A stretch of 64,000 bases of DNA from Gamarada debralockiae (taxonomy: Eukaryota > Ascomycota > Leotiomycetes > Helotiales > Hyphodiscaceae), in NCBI GenBank assembly GCA_002803225.1, contig NXFV01000700.1:124001-188000 (forward strand). The letters run 5' to 3'. The notes under the pieces are model-generated. The model was given only the letters and a program-made list of their open reading frames with translations. It ran no database searches and was not told the origin of the DNA. Below, piece after piece: positions 35,521-46,814 of the stretch. Positions within the stretch are counted from its first letter, which is position 1. Each line of letters begins with the position of its first letter. The position numbers were made by a program, and so were the translations under genes.

Positions 35521-37066
35521 AGACGGTGATTCCAAGCATTTGCAAGACTTTTTCGGCCACGTTGCGAACGCCACCGGCAAAGATCAAGGCCGAGATCACG
35601 GTTTGTGTCCCACCGTGAGCTTTGGTATGCAGTGTCTCAGCAGAGCGAGAGCGAAAAGCACCGGCATTTATGGTGTCAGGATCGGGAGGGCCATCTCAAA
35701 ATGGAATATTTCACGAAAATCCACGATTTTATTTCGTTATATTTACGTTCTAGGAAGTAGCAGTCACTTTAAAGACTAACACTCTTTTATTGGCTCATAT
35801 TGGAAGTCACTTTCCCCATGGTTAAAACTGTCTGTCAAGTTGCTTAGATTACGTATTAAACTTGCGTACTGAAATCTATTTTTTCCTCTTTATTCTAGAG
35901 TAGTACTTTTTCGAAAATCAATTTTGAGACGACCTTCCCGTTCGGGAAACTATACGCCCTAATTAGGTTGCTCTACAAGATCCTAGCAACTCTGAGCGAT
36001 TTGCCTACCAGAAAACAACTGTTAGAATCACAGTCCTCTCGGCCTCTCTATCGCCCACTGCAGTTCAATGATTCATTTCGAGAATCTCCAGAAACACTTC
36101 CCCTAGGTTATGAATCGTTCACAGTCTCTGAGCGTTTTAGCTAATTAAAACGACATCTTCCCGCACTCCCGGACTCCCGAGAACCCCACCTTCCAGAAAC
36201 AAGCATGTTCGAACCGATTTCCAGACCACACAAAGCTTCTGCCGAATATGACCTAGTAGATTTCTGTGTTGTGCTTCGTGTTGTGCTAGGTGGCTTGCTG
36301 CAGAGAAGAGGATTGGGGATACCGGTGGTGACGGAGGCAAATTCGTGATTGATCCGGGAATTAATGGATACACGGGAATCGTTCAAAATCCCCGCGTGAT
36401 GGATAGGGCAGGGTCGTCGATGGGATAGAAAGGTTAATTTTCCTCGAGGACCTGCTGTTTGGATCTTTGTGTGGATGGTCTAGACCATCCTACGATCCTT
36501 CTCACCCATATTACGATAGGTAACCAGTACGAAAAAGGGTTTAGCCACATTGCCCTAATACTGAAGAGGGGTTTTTTGCTTGCTGTTTGAATATTGTAAT
36601 TTGTGGACGACCGGATAGATGGTAGAACTTGACCTAATAAACTACAACTGCCTGACTGTACTCGTACTGTACTACATCAGTTCAGCGATCGTATGAATAA
36701 CTTTTACCAACTGCAGCTCCTTCTAATGATTAGTGGATTCTCTCTTCAATGGTCTTGAAAAGGTGCTCTGACCCCTTGAAGCTCCTTCAAAACTGGAACG
36801 CGTGTATTCGAACCATCAACACAAAGGCCACCCAATTACTTCGCTCCCTCCCAGGTTTCCCCTTGGTTTCCCCTCTAAAACAGTCATACCACTTTAAACA
36901 ACATGGAAGGGCGGGCAGCAGCGCTGCCGTAGTAGTGCCAGCTGCTTAGTCACAGTTCTACTATCCTCGGTGCCAACCACAATTTTACGTGTCAGTCAAC
37001 CCCGTTACTTGGCATTTACGATAGAGACTCTTGGCGAACGAACGTACATATCAACATCTATATAGC

Positions 37067-39565
37067 ATGTGTGCAAATGCAACTCCAACAACGGCCTCGT
37101 CGTCGCCTTTTGCATCGGCTGGTCGATCGCTGCTTTCACGCATCACCAATCCTTTGAAATCCCGCACGCGAAACCTCACCGATTTTTATATTCGCCCCCA
37201 GGAGCCCCATCGACAGTACTCGCCTGGAGATCTGGTAAAGGGAGCCGTTATCCTCACGGTCGTCAAACCTATACGAATCACCCATTTGACAGTGTGTCTT
37301 CACGGATTTGTGCGGGTTTTCAAGAATCCAAATGGTGCCAACGAACCACTACCTATCGATGCCGGATTGACTGCCTCGAGTAATCCAAGGAAGTCGCAAT
37401 ACTTTGGCAACGGCCACGCCTCACTATTCCAGGATGAAGTCACATTATGCGGTGAAGGAAGGTTGGATGCGGGGGTTTATGAGTTCAATTTCGAGTTGGA
37501 ATTCCCTACGAAAGGCCTCCCAACGAGTATCGACGTACGCTCAGCCCCTACTTTTCACCCGTCACCCTACAGTTCTCTTGCTAACCATACCAAATAGTTT
37601 GAACGAGGAACAATTTCCTACATGATAACATCGACCATCACACGACCGACCTCAATTGCTGCCACGTCGAGTTGCGACCAAAAAATATCCCTTGTTGAGA
37701 CGGTCGACATTGGACCTATGAATCCACCCAGACCCCGGACAATTTCTCTAGAACCAATATCAAAACGGACAAGGAGGAGAAAGACTGTCAATACCAAGGA
37801 AGGCTCTACAGTGGAAGCCAAGGACGCCGAACCTGGAAGTGAAGTTGTGAAGGCCCCAGGATCGCCTCTCCCTGATGAATCGGCAAGTCAGTGCGGATCA
37901 GTAGACCACAATATGAACCCACGAAGTCCAGATCCAAGTGATGTTCACAGCACTATCAGTGCAGCCACCAGTGCTGAAAGCACAACCAGTGGAAGTACAA
38001 GTTTCAGGCTTGGCCCAGTTCCTTCATCTGCCAGGTCTGCTCGAGATAGCCAACGCGGTAGCAAGACTTCCCTTCCCGACAAGACCATAACGGCCACAAT
38101 TGAACTCTTGAAATCCGGATGTTTGCCAGGCGACAACCTACCTCTCAAGATTTCAATAAAACACACCAAAGCTATTAAAAGTATGCACGGGATCATTATC
38201 ACTCTTTACAGACAAGGGCGGATTGATTCAGCGCCTCCCTTATCTCTTTTTACAGATATTAAAGGCAAAGCGGCCGAGAAGTTGAAGCATGATGAGTATT
38301 ACCCTAAATCGAAAACTGGGCTAGGCGGGCTGTCTCTATCGTCGGCGGGATCGAGCAGTTTATTTCGGAAGGATCTTGCACAAACCTTTGCGCCATTACT
38401 TGTGGACCCCACGACCCTGACTGCTGTGGTGACTGCGTCTGTACGAGTTCCGGAGGATGTCTTCCCCACCATCACAGGAGTTCCCGGTCAGATGATAAGT
38501 TTCAAATATCATGTCGAGGTTGTTGTTGATCTAGGAGGAAAATTGGCTGGACAGCAACGCCATCTTCCAAGAGTAGGCGCTATCACCTTGCCATCGAATT
38601 ATGGAAGCTCTGGTAGTGCTGCGAGTGCCAATATGCTGGCCGCTTGGGGTGGAAGCATCGTTGACACTGATCATATTCGAAGAGAGAAGAGTGTCGTTGC
38701 CTGCCTCTTCGAGATCGTCGTTGGGTCTACGGACAGTGCTCGCAGACGAGGAAGAGGTAACAGCACAGCCAAGAGACAGATGAATGACTGGCCAGAGGAG
38801 GGATTAACGACACCTTTAACTCCGCATGACCCGATATATGAGGAGTCTGCCATGCCCAGTAACGGCGATCAACTCAATGTGGATGGACAGCACCAATATT
38901 ACGATCAAAACTACGAGGGTCAATATCCAGACTACTATGGAAATGAAGGTTATGGTTATGAAGACTACGTCTGGTATCCAGAGGAATACCCACCACCTGC
39001 CCATGCACAGATACCTGTCCCACCACCTGATGTTCAAGAAGGTCTCACCGAGAAAGAACGAGCTCGTCGTGCTGAAGAGAGATTACTGCCCAGTCAACCT
39101 CCTCAAGACATCCAAGGTCCATCGTCGTCGAGAACAATAGTACCGCCGATTGCGCCATCAGCACCACCTGATGAACATGAAGAAGATGACCTCTACAGCG
39201 CTGAAGATGCAACACCCCACGCAACATCTAACAACTTCCGCTCTCTGAGTCAAGCTGGTGCGTCATCAGAGCCACACCTTGCCCCTTCGGCGCCAGCTCT
39301 CGAGGACCTAGGCCCTGCCGCGACTGTCAATCCCACTGATGACAAGCAGGAGCTCGAGCGCCAGAGAATGTTAGCTGATGCCAGTGCGCCTCCTGAATTC
39401 ATTCGCGACGAGGATGATAATGCGGGCGAGGGCAGCAGTGGAGCTCAGCAGGAGCCTTCAGCGCCGATTCTGTCCGAGGAAGAGGAGTATGGAGGACAGT
39501 ACGCTCATTCTTCTATGGCGGGACCATCGATACTGGGTGAGAGTTTGCCAAGATATGAGAGATGA
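37067..39565 (+). CDS. palF: Arrestin-like pH-response regulator PalF/Rim8
   Basis: Alpha-arrestin that couples the alkaline-pH sensor PalH/Rim21 at the plasma membrane to ESCRT and so to proteolytic activation of PacC/Rim101. Two exons, 37067-37534 and 37598-39565, give 811 aa. The arrestin N-domain starts near residue 44 with DFYIRPQEPHRQYSPGDLV, then VKPIRITHLTVCLHGFVRVF; GTISYMITSTITRPTSI follows the splice junction. The C-domain includes LLKSGCLPGDNLPLKISIKH and ITGVPGQMISFKYHVEVVVDL. The C-terminal 250 residues are acidic and low in complexity, with Tyr-rich and Pro-rich patches, and contain three PSAP tetrapeptides (near 676, 719, 776) plus an ASAPP. Such P(S/T)AP or related SxP motifs bind the ESCRT-I subunit Vps23/Tsg101, which fits the role of Rim8. 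The ATG at 37067 begins a Ser-rich leader to the arrestin fold. Confidence 0.92.
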
Positions 39566-40233
39566 AGCGGATGTTTTTGATGTCAAAGAAACTTATGATG
39601 AGCTATACATGACAGATGGTGACCTGTATGTAGCTAGCTATCGCGACGATACCCCACGAATTTATTCTCACTACACTTCATCCCTGGCTTCCACTGCATC
39701 GTGATTCGACTCTGCCCCTTTTCCTTCCCAAGCTGACTCTTTACCCAGCCTCGACACTTCCCTTCTCCTGAACTCCCTGTTTCCACCAAACCCGAAAATC
39801 CGAGTCAGCAATTAAGCCCTTTCGTCAGCACATTACACATCTCGGGCCAAACCCCGCCGAAAACGAGGAGCCTCTCCATACATCAAACGCCGATCATTCC
39901 CCCTTTAGCGTTTGCCGCCCCGTGACTCGCGTCTCGCTAACCCGCACAGGGGAAGGTTTTTGTGGAGCCGCATACGAAGTCCAACTTTTTCTTCGACGAG
40001 GACTGGAGATGGTGGAGAGATGTGGTCGGCAGGCTTTTGGCCAGGACTGCGAGTGGGAGACGAGGTTGGTTTTGAGATTTATATGTTCTTGACCCGTATT
40101 TCAATGTTAATTTCCTTTTGGGCTGGTTTCATTGAGCTCCTTCTCTTCGAGCGTTCTTTCGGTGTTGTTTGAAATCGTAACAGTGTACGCAAATCCGGAT
40201 TACTGAAGATAGACATTTGAAAGGAAAGACAAG
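39566..40233. other. Intergenic stretch upstream of the second MFS gene
   Basis: About 670 bases with no supported gene or repeat; 3' flank of palF and promoter of the downstream transporter-like gene. Confidence 0.45.
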
Positions 40234-41895
40234 ATGGGGATCTTTGAGAAAGGCAAACCGATGAGCGGACGCGCCCTCAACTGGGCCATCACCGGTAAAT
40301 TATCAAGCCCATCCACTTGCTTGAGGGTCGGAAACTGACGACCCATTCAGCGGCTAGCTGTCAAGGCTTCCTCCTTCTTGGCTACGACCAAGGCGTGATG
40401 TCCGGCCTCATCGGCGCCCAAAACCAATTCGCAGCCGAATTCCACAACCCAGACGCCAAACTCCAAGGTATCATAACCTCGATTTACGACATTGGGTGCG
40501 CTGTCGGCTGTCTCTTCACCTTCTTCTTCGGCGAGCGGTTTGGAAGGAAAAACATGATACTAGCCGGTGGTATGACTATGATCATTGGTACTGTCCTCCT
40601 CGGCTCCTCTACTACCCTGGCACAGTTGCTAGTGGGCAGGATAGTGACGGGGTAGGCAATGGTTTTAATTCGAGCACGATCCCCATGTATCAGTCTGAGA
40701 TGTGCAAGCCGGGAAACAGAGGGATATTGTTGTCCATGCAAGGCACTGTCACAATTATCGGGCTCTGCATTGCGTACTGGCTTGACTATGGGCTCTCTTT
40801 TGCATCAGGGGGGTTCCAATGGCGCTTCCCTATCTCCTTCCAAGCATTCTATGCCGTATGCCTCGTTCTCCAAACTCTTCCATTGCCTGAAACTCCTCGC
40901 TACTGGATCGAAAAGGGGCGGAATACAGAAGCAGCCAACATTCTGGCCCGTCTCCATGGCTCCGATGTATCCATCGACGATGAAGAAGTTGTTTTCCAAC
41001 GAAGGCAGATTGAGACGTCCCTCGAAATAGAATCTGCGGGCGGCCCGTTCAGGTTCGTTGAACTGCTGCAGGGAAGCAAAATCCAGAATTTCAGACGAGT
41101 AGTGCTTTGTTGTGCTGTGAATCTCATGCAGCAGTTCACAGGCTCCAATATGATAAATTACTATGCACCGGTCGTGTACGCAAATACTATGAGTCTATCA
41201 CGTGACCTATCTCTCATTCTCGGCGGCTGCACTTCTCTCACATACCTCGCGGCTTCATTCATCCCTCTTTGGACGGTGGAAAAATTCGGAAGGAGAGCAC
41301 TACTCATGTTCTCCGCTGCTGGACTGTGTTTCTGTTTCAGTATGGCGAGTATCATGTTGAGTATTGGTACAAGAAGCACGGCGTATGCGGCCACTGCGTT
41401 TGTGTTTATTTTCCAGATTTTCTTGGGAATTGGGTGGTTGTCTATTTCTTTGTTCTACCCATCTGAAGTCACAACGACGAGAATCCGGAGTCGTGGACAA
41501 GCTTTGGGTGCTTTCATCAACTGGATGTGTGTTTTCACAGTTGTGCAGGTAGGTTTCCACCCTTTGTTATTTCGCCGAGAAATAAGGTCTCTGACTTTCC
41601 ACACATTACGCCTATTGCCATTAACAGCATTGGGTGGCGGACGTTCATTATTTTCGCTGTCTTTTGTGCCTGCTGGGTGCCGATTGTATATTGTTTCTTC
41701 CCCGAAACGAACCAGTTGCAATTGGAGGATATCGATCACTTGTTTGAAGCTGGTGGAATTACGGGAGGCGTGTTTAAGGCGAAGGGAGGCCGGACGGTTG
41801 AACCGGGATATCACGCTAGGGTGCCCAATATGGAAGGTGTGGAGAAGGGAATTGAATTGGATGGAGAGACTGTTGAGGTTGAGAAGACGGTTTGA
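40234..41895 (+). pseudogene. MFS sugar transporter gene with a frameshift and a damaged splice site
   Basis: A nearly complete sugar-porter gene. Exon 1 40234-40294, then 40351 onward, reading AASCQGFLLLGYDQGVMSGL, FFGERFGRKNM and LLVGRIVTG. The frame then stops at a TAG (40653-40655), while the next frame continues directly with VGNGFNSSTIPMYQSEM, as the family requires. A run of four G (40649-40652) where five would keep frame explains this. Further marks are PETPRYWIEKGR, MQQFTGSNMINYYAPVVY, SLFYPSEVTTTRIRSRGQA and FFPETNQLQLEDID. The last intron has a good donor (GTAGGT, 41549), but the family frame resumes at ITPIAINSIGWRTF after CCACAC rather than an AG. The nearest in-frame acceptor would make a 38-nt intron and add six residues. 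Either a recent pseudogene or, for the homopolymer, an assembly error. Substrate unknown. Confidence 0.75.
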
Positions 41896-42084
41896 GAGGC
41901 TCTTTCGTAAGGTGGGATACAGACTTAAGAGTACGAATGACGAAGTCCAAGAATGATGCTGATGTCGATCGTCAAACCTTCCATTTGTGCATCTCTTTCA
42001 CTGTCCCTTTCGAAATTACTAAAGCTCATCCAGCGCCAAAAAAAGGGCCCGGGACATTATCGTACGAATATGATACATAGCTTT

Positions 42085-42387
42085 CTAAATAACTAACAGC
42101 TTCGAACCTCGCTCTTCATGTATTTCTCTCAATCTCCTCACACTCTCCCTTACCTCTCTTTCCCAACGCTCATACCGCAACCTTTCTCCCAAATCTCCCT
42201 CCATCGATATCAAGAATTTTAGAGAGGGGGGATAGGCTTGCTGATATAATGTTATTCCGTAGTTTTCCTTCGAAATATGAGACTCGCGTGTAGAGGGTGT
42301 AAGGAATACCTTTGCATGGAAGGTGTGTGCCAGTGTGAGACCTGCGAGGCCGGCACCTAGGATATGGATGGAGGGTTGGGTGGACAT
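42085..42387 (-). pseudogene. Remnant of an FAD-dependent monooxygenase
   Basis: The 100-codon frame opens with PSIHILGAGLAGLTLAHTF, the beta-alpha-beta FAD-binding motif (GxGxxG-type, GAGLAG), and then NYGITLYQQAYPPSLKFL, which follows it in fungal FAD monooxygenases. It then passes straight into a charged stretch RYERWEREVRESVRRLREIH and ends. That stretch resembles the extreme C-terminus of the same family. The roughly 300-residue middle (second GD motif, substrate domain) is absent, so the gene appears to have lost its core by internal deletion. It sits between two other broken genes. The family of the first half is clear; reading the tail as the family C-terminus is inference. Confidence 0.55.
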
Positions 42388-42794
42388 GGCGATGGGAGGG
42401 AGGGAGGTGCGTTCATGGTTGTTGGGACTTGGGATTTCAGGGAAAACGAGATGGAGGTGTCATTGAGCTCGCTCAGGAGATTCTGCAATATATAAACAGT
42501 CACGTGTGGAACAGAATTCTCGATGGCGAGAGGCCGAGATGCTTATTCAGACTTACAATCAGATAGATGTTAGAGCTAGCTTCTCTGTTACTGAGACTCG
42601 TTAAGTGATTAGGTTATTGTAGGGAAATATGAGGAGTTTGGTCACATCATGTGATTCCCTTCTGTGTTCGAGATGGTTTCCCAGGGGCGAAAGTGTGCTG
42701 ACTGTTCTGTTAACTGAGACAATGTCTCGATCCTGTAGATACGCTGAAACCATATGTAATAATTTTGCTCATTAGGCAGCTTGTGGAAGCACTT

Positions 42795-45325
42795 TTAGCT
42801 CGTCCCAGAATACCCATTCTTCTCAACCACAGCTTCACATCCTCTCTCTCTCGCTCCACCTAATTAGCCTTCGCCAAGATCAGCCCAAGAACCTGTGCCA
42901 GATACATATTGTACTCCTACCCAACATCATCAGTGCTGCTTCCCCAAGCTCACTCACATACACATAACATACCTCGGTATCCTTCCCCTCAAAAAACCTT
43001 TTAAAATCATCCCACTGCCCTCGGGTACTCAAATGCTCAGTACAAAGGTGTACAACCTCGCAAACCGACCCAATCCTCCTCCCAATTCCTTTTTGATCTC
43101 GTCCATATCGCTTTTGAACCATTTCCACAGCGGTTCTTTGCCAGCTGCGTGTTTGATCAGTGAATGGAGCACTCAGGCTGTTTCGTTGATGGTGATGATT
43201 TCGGGACTCATGGCATATGAAAGTGTCCGCGAAATGAGATGGGGTTATGAAGCATAGCCGAGGGCGCCGATACAAATATTGCGTTTGTTGATACTCGTTA
43301 TAGTTTGAGAGCCTCTTGGATCGCTTCATACTGTGACTCGTTAGTGAGGAGATGGCGGGGATACTTCTTTGATGTCGCCGTGTTCGAACACGATCGCAAA
43401 GATCAGCTCTTGGATGTTGATGTTGATGGCTTTGTTGTTGCCTGCCAGGAATGCCTCGAACATTTCATTCGCAGCTTTTGTGACTATAGGGTCCTCGCCA
43501 CCGTTGCTAAACATGAGAGCCTCGAACGTCTGCTCTACTTTGTCATCGCTGTCTTTGAATTTCACCCCTTCTTGCTCAAGCACTTCGAAACTAGACTCTT
43601 CCTGAATGCTTTCAGTCCGTCTTTGATGGACTTATCCTCAAAGCTCCATGCCCCAGTATTCGTATCCAGGACTCCCAAAGCCTGCTTCCGGACAAAGAAA
43701 TTGGTTTCTTCATCGAAGACTCCGAGAAGATTGAGGACACTCGCTGTTTTTGAGTAGCCATTCTCTGCCATCGCAAGAGCGTCAGAAATAAGACCAATCT
43801 TGTCACCTGGTGATAAAAGGCCGTCTTTTGCGTTCTGGCCCAGTATTTGCAGTCACTTCGGAGTATACAAGACACGGTAGAGACCAGGGTGATCGGCGTT
43901 AAGCTTGAAGAATTCAGTTAGTACTTTGAGGACGCTCGTCCGATCGTAAAGACTAATCTTATCGTCGGCTCACTCCTTAGTCCGTATCCGGAGTATGAGG
44001 GGATATAGAACTTTGTCGTCTTCAGGGTCTGGGTTCCATCCTGGAGAAAGCGGTGATGGGTGACGGTTATCCTTTCCCCAGATGCCTTGAGATCATCCGG
44101 ATGACAGCACAGCCCTTGTCGTAAGATATGCTGTCGAAGACCTGGGCCACTTCGGCAGCTTTGTTGACTGGAACCTTGATCGGATGGCTAGCCCTGTTGG
44201 AATACAACATAAGAGCGCTCTGGAATTCCCCCGTAGCATAATTCTGCCACATTTGCCAGCTAGGCTCCAGCGTCTCCCAAGCATACAACTCAGTCCAATC
44301 AGCAAAACTCTCATTCAACCACAACCCATCCCAGAATTCCATCATGACCAGGTTTTCGAACTTTGATGGGCAAGCTCGTGCACAAGAACCGATCCCACGA
44401 GTCGGAATGCTTCGGCGCTACGCTCCTCCTCGTCAACGAGTAAAAAGCTGTCTGCGAATGTCACCATACCCCAGTTTTCCATCGCGCCTTGTCCTCCAAG
44501 GATTGCAATAAGGTCAATTTTGGGGAGGGGATAGTCGACGTCGAAGATTTTTTTTTGAATGCTCTTAGCGTGCGTGATGCGAATTCTAGGGTCAATCTTC
44601 CGTGATCGATGTTCTTGTCAGCTGATGCGTAGACTCTGACTGGAACTTGGAAGCTGTCGGTCTCGATCATCTTCAAATCCCCGATTGCAAACGCAACGAT
44701 GTATGTTGACAATGGAGGAGTTGTATAACGTGACCGCATTCTTCCCTTTCCTGAGATCCACTTCAGATGCAACGTCCATGTTACCTAGACAGGCCAACTT
44801 TTGGTCCGTGATAAGAGTGACTATGAAGGTTGCTTTCAAAGCTGGTTGTCGAAGGAAGGAAACACTCTCCTAGCGTCCATTGCTTCCAACTGCGTAGATA
44901 CCATCCATTTTGTCGTCCCATCTTTTCCGACAACTGGACTTCTCAAAAAGCTGACGCATTGTGAAGCAATGATCCCTTGCAGGACAGCTTGAGTTTGAAC
45001 TTCTGGCCCACGGCTAGTTTTGCTTCAGTTCATTTGTCACTCTCTCCTTCGTTTTGTCGGAGTCCAGACCAGAAATATCGAGAGACTTTCTTTCTCCAGT
45101 GAGAACCTCGGTTTTCAGGATTTCGAAATCAATTGCATTGAGAGTTATCGATGACGTCTCCTCTACAACATCGAGATCAATGACAACAGAGCCATCGAAT
45201 TCAATCGCTTCCTCCAAATGAGGTTCAATCGTTATATCATAATGAATAGGCTTCAAATCCTTAGGAAGAATTTCCCTCTCGGTTCTGGCCGAGGCGGAAG
45301 GCGGATTTTGGGGAGCATTACCCAT
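42795..45325 (-). pseudogene. Decayed M1-family zinc aminopeptidase gene
   Basis: Successive pieces of a puromycin-sensitive/AAP1-type aminopeptidase lie in order but in different frames. The N-terminus is LPKDLKPIHYDITIEPHLEE (45325 down to 45014, ending in a stop); then STYIVAFAIGDL near 44700, and the zinc site VHELAHQ near 44370, directly followed by a one-base shift before ENLVMMEFWDGLWLNESFADW. Next are FDSISYDKGCAVIRMISRHLG, GVFDEETNFFVRKQALG, and the C-terminal RGQWDDFKRFFEGKDTE. After a plausible intron the tail reads YNMYLAQVLGLILAKAN, then a TAG (42860-42862) where the family has Trp, then VEREREDVKLW and, in another frame, EKNGYSGTS and stop. Total span (2.5 kb) matches a full-length gene of about 880 codons. 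Many lesions show this is a pseudogene. Confidence 0.85.
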
Positions 45326-46814
45326 ATTTTTCAAGGAGCAGCCGAGTAGATGAAATTCAAATCGGGTCAAAGAAAACAGTCGTGCAGCGTGACAATCAAA
45401 GAATAAATATGAGAATTTAAGGAGTGATACCTAGAAAGTCGTCGTAGTTTAGGGCTGGATGGCGCGGCTTTGACAGGCGCCTACTATTGTGCTAGGGGTT
45501 TGGAACCTTCCTCATTGGGGTTCACCGGATGGAGAAACTATCTAAACGAAAGAAGTGGGCTGGTTTGTGAAAATTCGACCTTGATCGCGATAATGCGTTT
45601 ATTTGATAATGATGTTCAATAACTTGTTTCAACCACCTCTTTTTATTCCATAACGTGGGTCTCAGATCACGTGTCAACATCACGTGTAGCTCATTCGCTC
45701 TCGGTGCCGGTTGCTCCAGATTTTCTCGTGTCGATGGACAGGAAAATTAATTATGAGGCAAAGTTTCGCTGTCGAAATAGAAGCGTGGAGTTTTCGACCT
45801 TTGGAAATTCAAGTCTAAAGATGTGCGGTTCCAACTTTCCACTCATCGATAAAACTCGGCCATGGACCCAGTTGCAACAATCACTCCTCACGAGTCATGA
45901 AAGCAAGCATTAGGGTAGTTAGTGAAATCAAGGGAAAGGCACCTTGAGATTCTTTATAAGGGACAGTCTAGATGTCTCCATTGGGAGAGATTGAATACCG
46001 TATCGACGGAGATCCTAAAACATTCGGACATTGTGAATCATTGCTAAATTGTGCATACGCTCTGAAATAATTTCTACAGGACCATTCAAATGCTATGAAT
46101 TATCGAAAAGTATATCAATGTCAAGACTTAGATATTCCAATCAAAGCGACATTCGATTCCAAGTGAATGATCATCGGTTCTCCTGGCGCCAAGAGAACCG
46201 GACTTCACCGAATCTCAGCTGCAGCGCGAGTTGTATCGAACGGAGCTGAGCTGACCTAGATTTCTTGAAAATGATTTCCCATTAAGAACTTTTCAAAAGG
46301 GAGTCAGGGGCGGACTGAGGGTACAAACCTACCGAAGATAGGAAGCCGCGATTATGTACCTCCCTCTCAGAATCTAGTCCGCCTTGGAGATTCCTGTTCC
46401 AGTCTGGGGCAATTCTTTCTTTTTTCTGTCGCACCGTCGCGCAGAAGAGATATTTTGAACTACAGGTAGTAGTAGACTCGAAAGCCTTCAAAGAATTCTC
46501 ATCTGTCGTGCTAAAGACAGCCTCTTAAAGTCATTTATCATGCGTCTGGCAAGTCCTTAATCAGTTGTCGGGAATCGACCGGTACGAGCCTAATAGTAAA
46601 GACAACTTCAATGGGACCAACGAAAAGAAACAAATCTTGTCGCGTGAGCTTTCACACCTGCCAAAAATAATCGGATACTTAAGCATGCGGCTCCAAGCCC
46701 TGAAGGATTATCCTTCGAGTGGCGAATTACATTTGGTCGAGATCCTCGTCCTTTTCATCCCAATTACGCATTGCCACAGCTCTTCTACCCTCTTCTATTC
46801 TTGTCGGCTATCCA
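45326..46814. other. Noncoding stretch between the M1 pseudogene and the acyltransferase
   Basis: About 1.5 kb without a supported gene. It includes two CACGTG palindromes 13 bases apart (listed separately) in what was probably the promoter of the aminopeptidase gene. The remainder has only chance frames. Confidence 0.4.
45666..45687. promoter_or_regulatory. Paired E-box-like palindromes
   Basis: ATCACGTGT occurs twice in direct repeat (CACGTG at 45668-45673 and 45681-45686), about 340 bases upstream of the first codon of the aminopeptidase pseudogene. CACGTG is the core recognised by fungal bHLH factors. The pairing is suggestive; function is not shown. Confidence 0.3.

Larger units (their letters stand above)
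34885..37066. other. Long noncoding stretch between MND1 and palF
   Basis: About 2.2 kb without a supported gene. It begins with a run of degenerate repeats (listed separately), has a 10-base tandem repeat near 35491-35520, then AT-rich sequence, and ends with the promoter and leader of palF. Frames of 60-133 codons within the repeats have no protein character. Confidence 0.45.

Noticed and set aside
35227..36386. Several 60-80 codon frames between MND1 and palF
   Set aside because: No codon bias, no family blocks and overlapping frames on both strands; treated as chance.
36790..36800. GGTTCGAATAC on the minus strand as a tRNA B-box
   Set aside because: No matching A-box, acceptor stem or anticodon arm could be folded around it.
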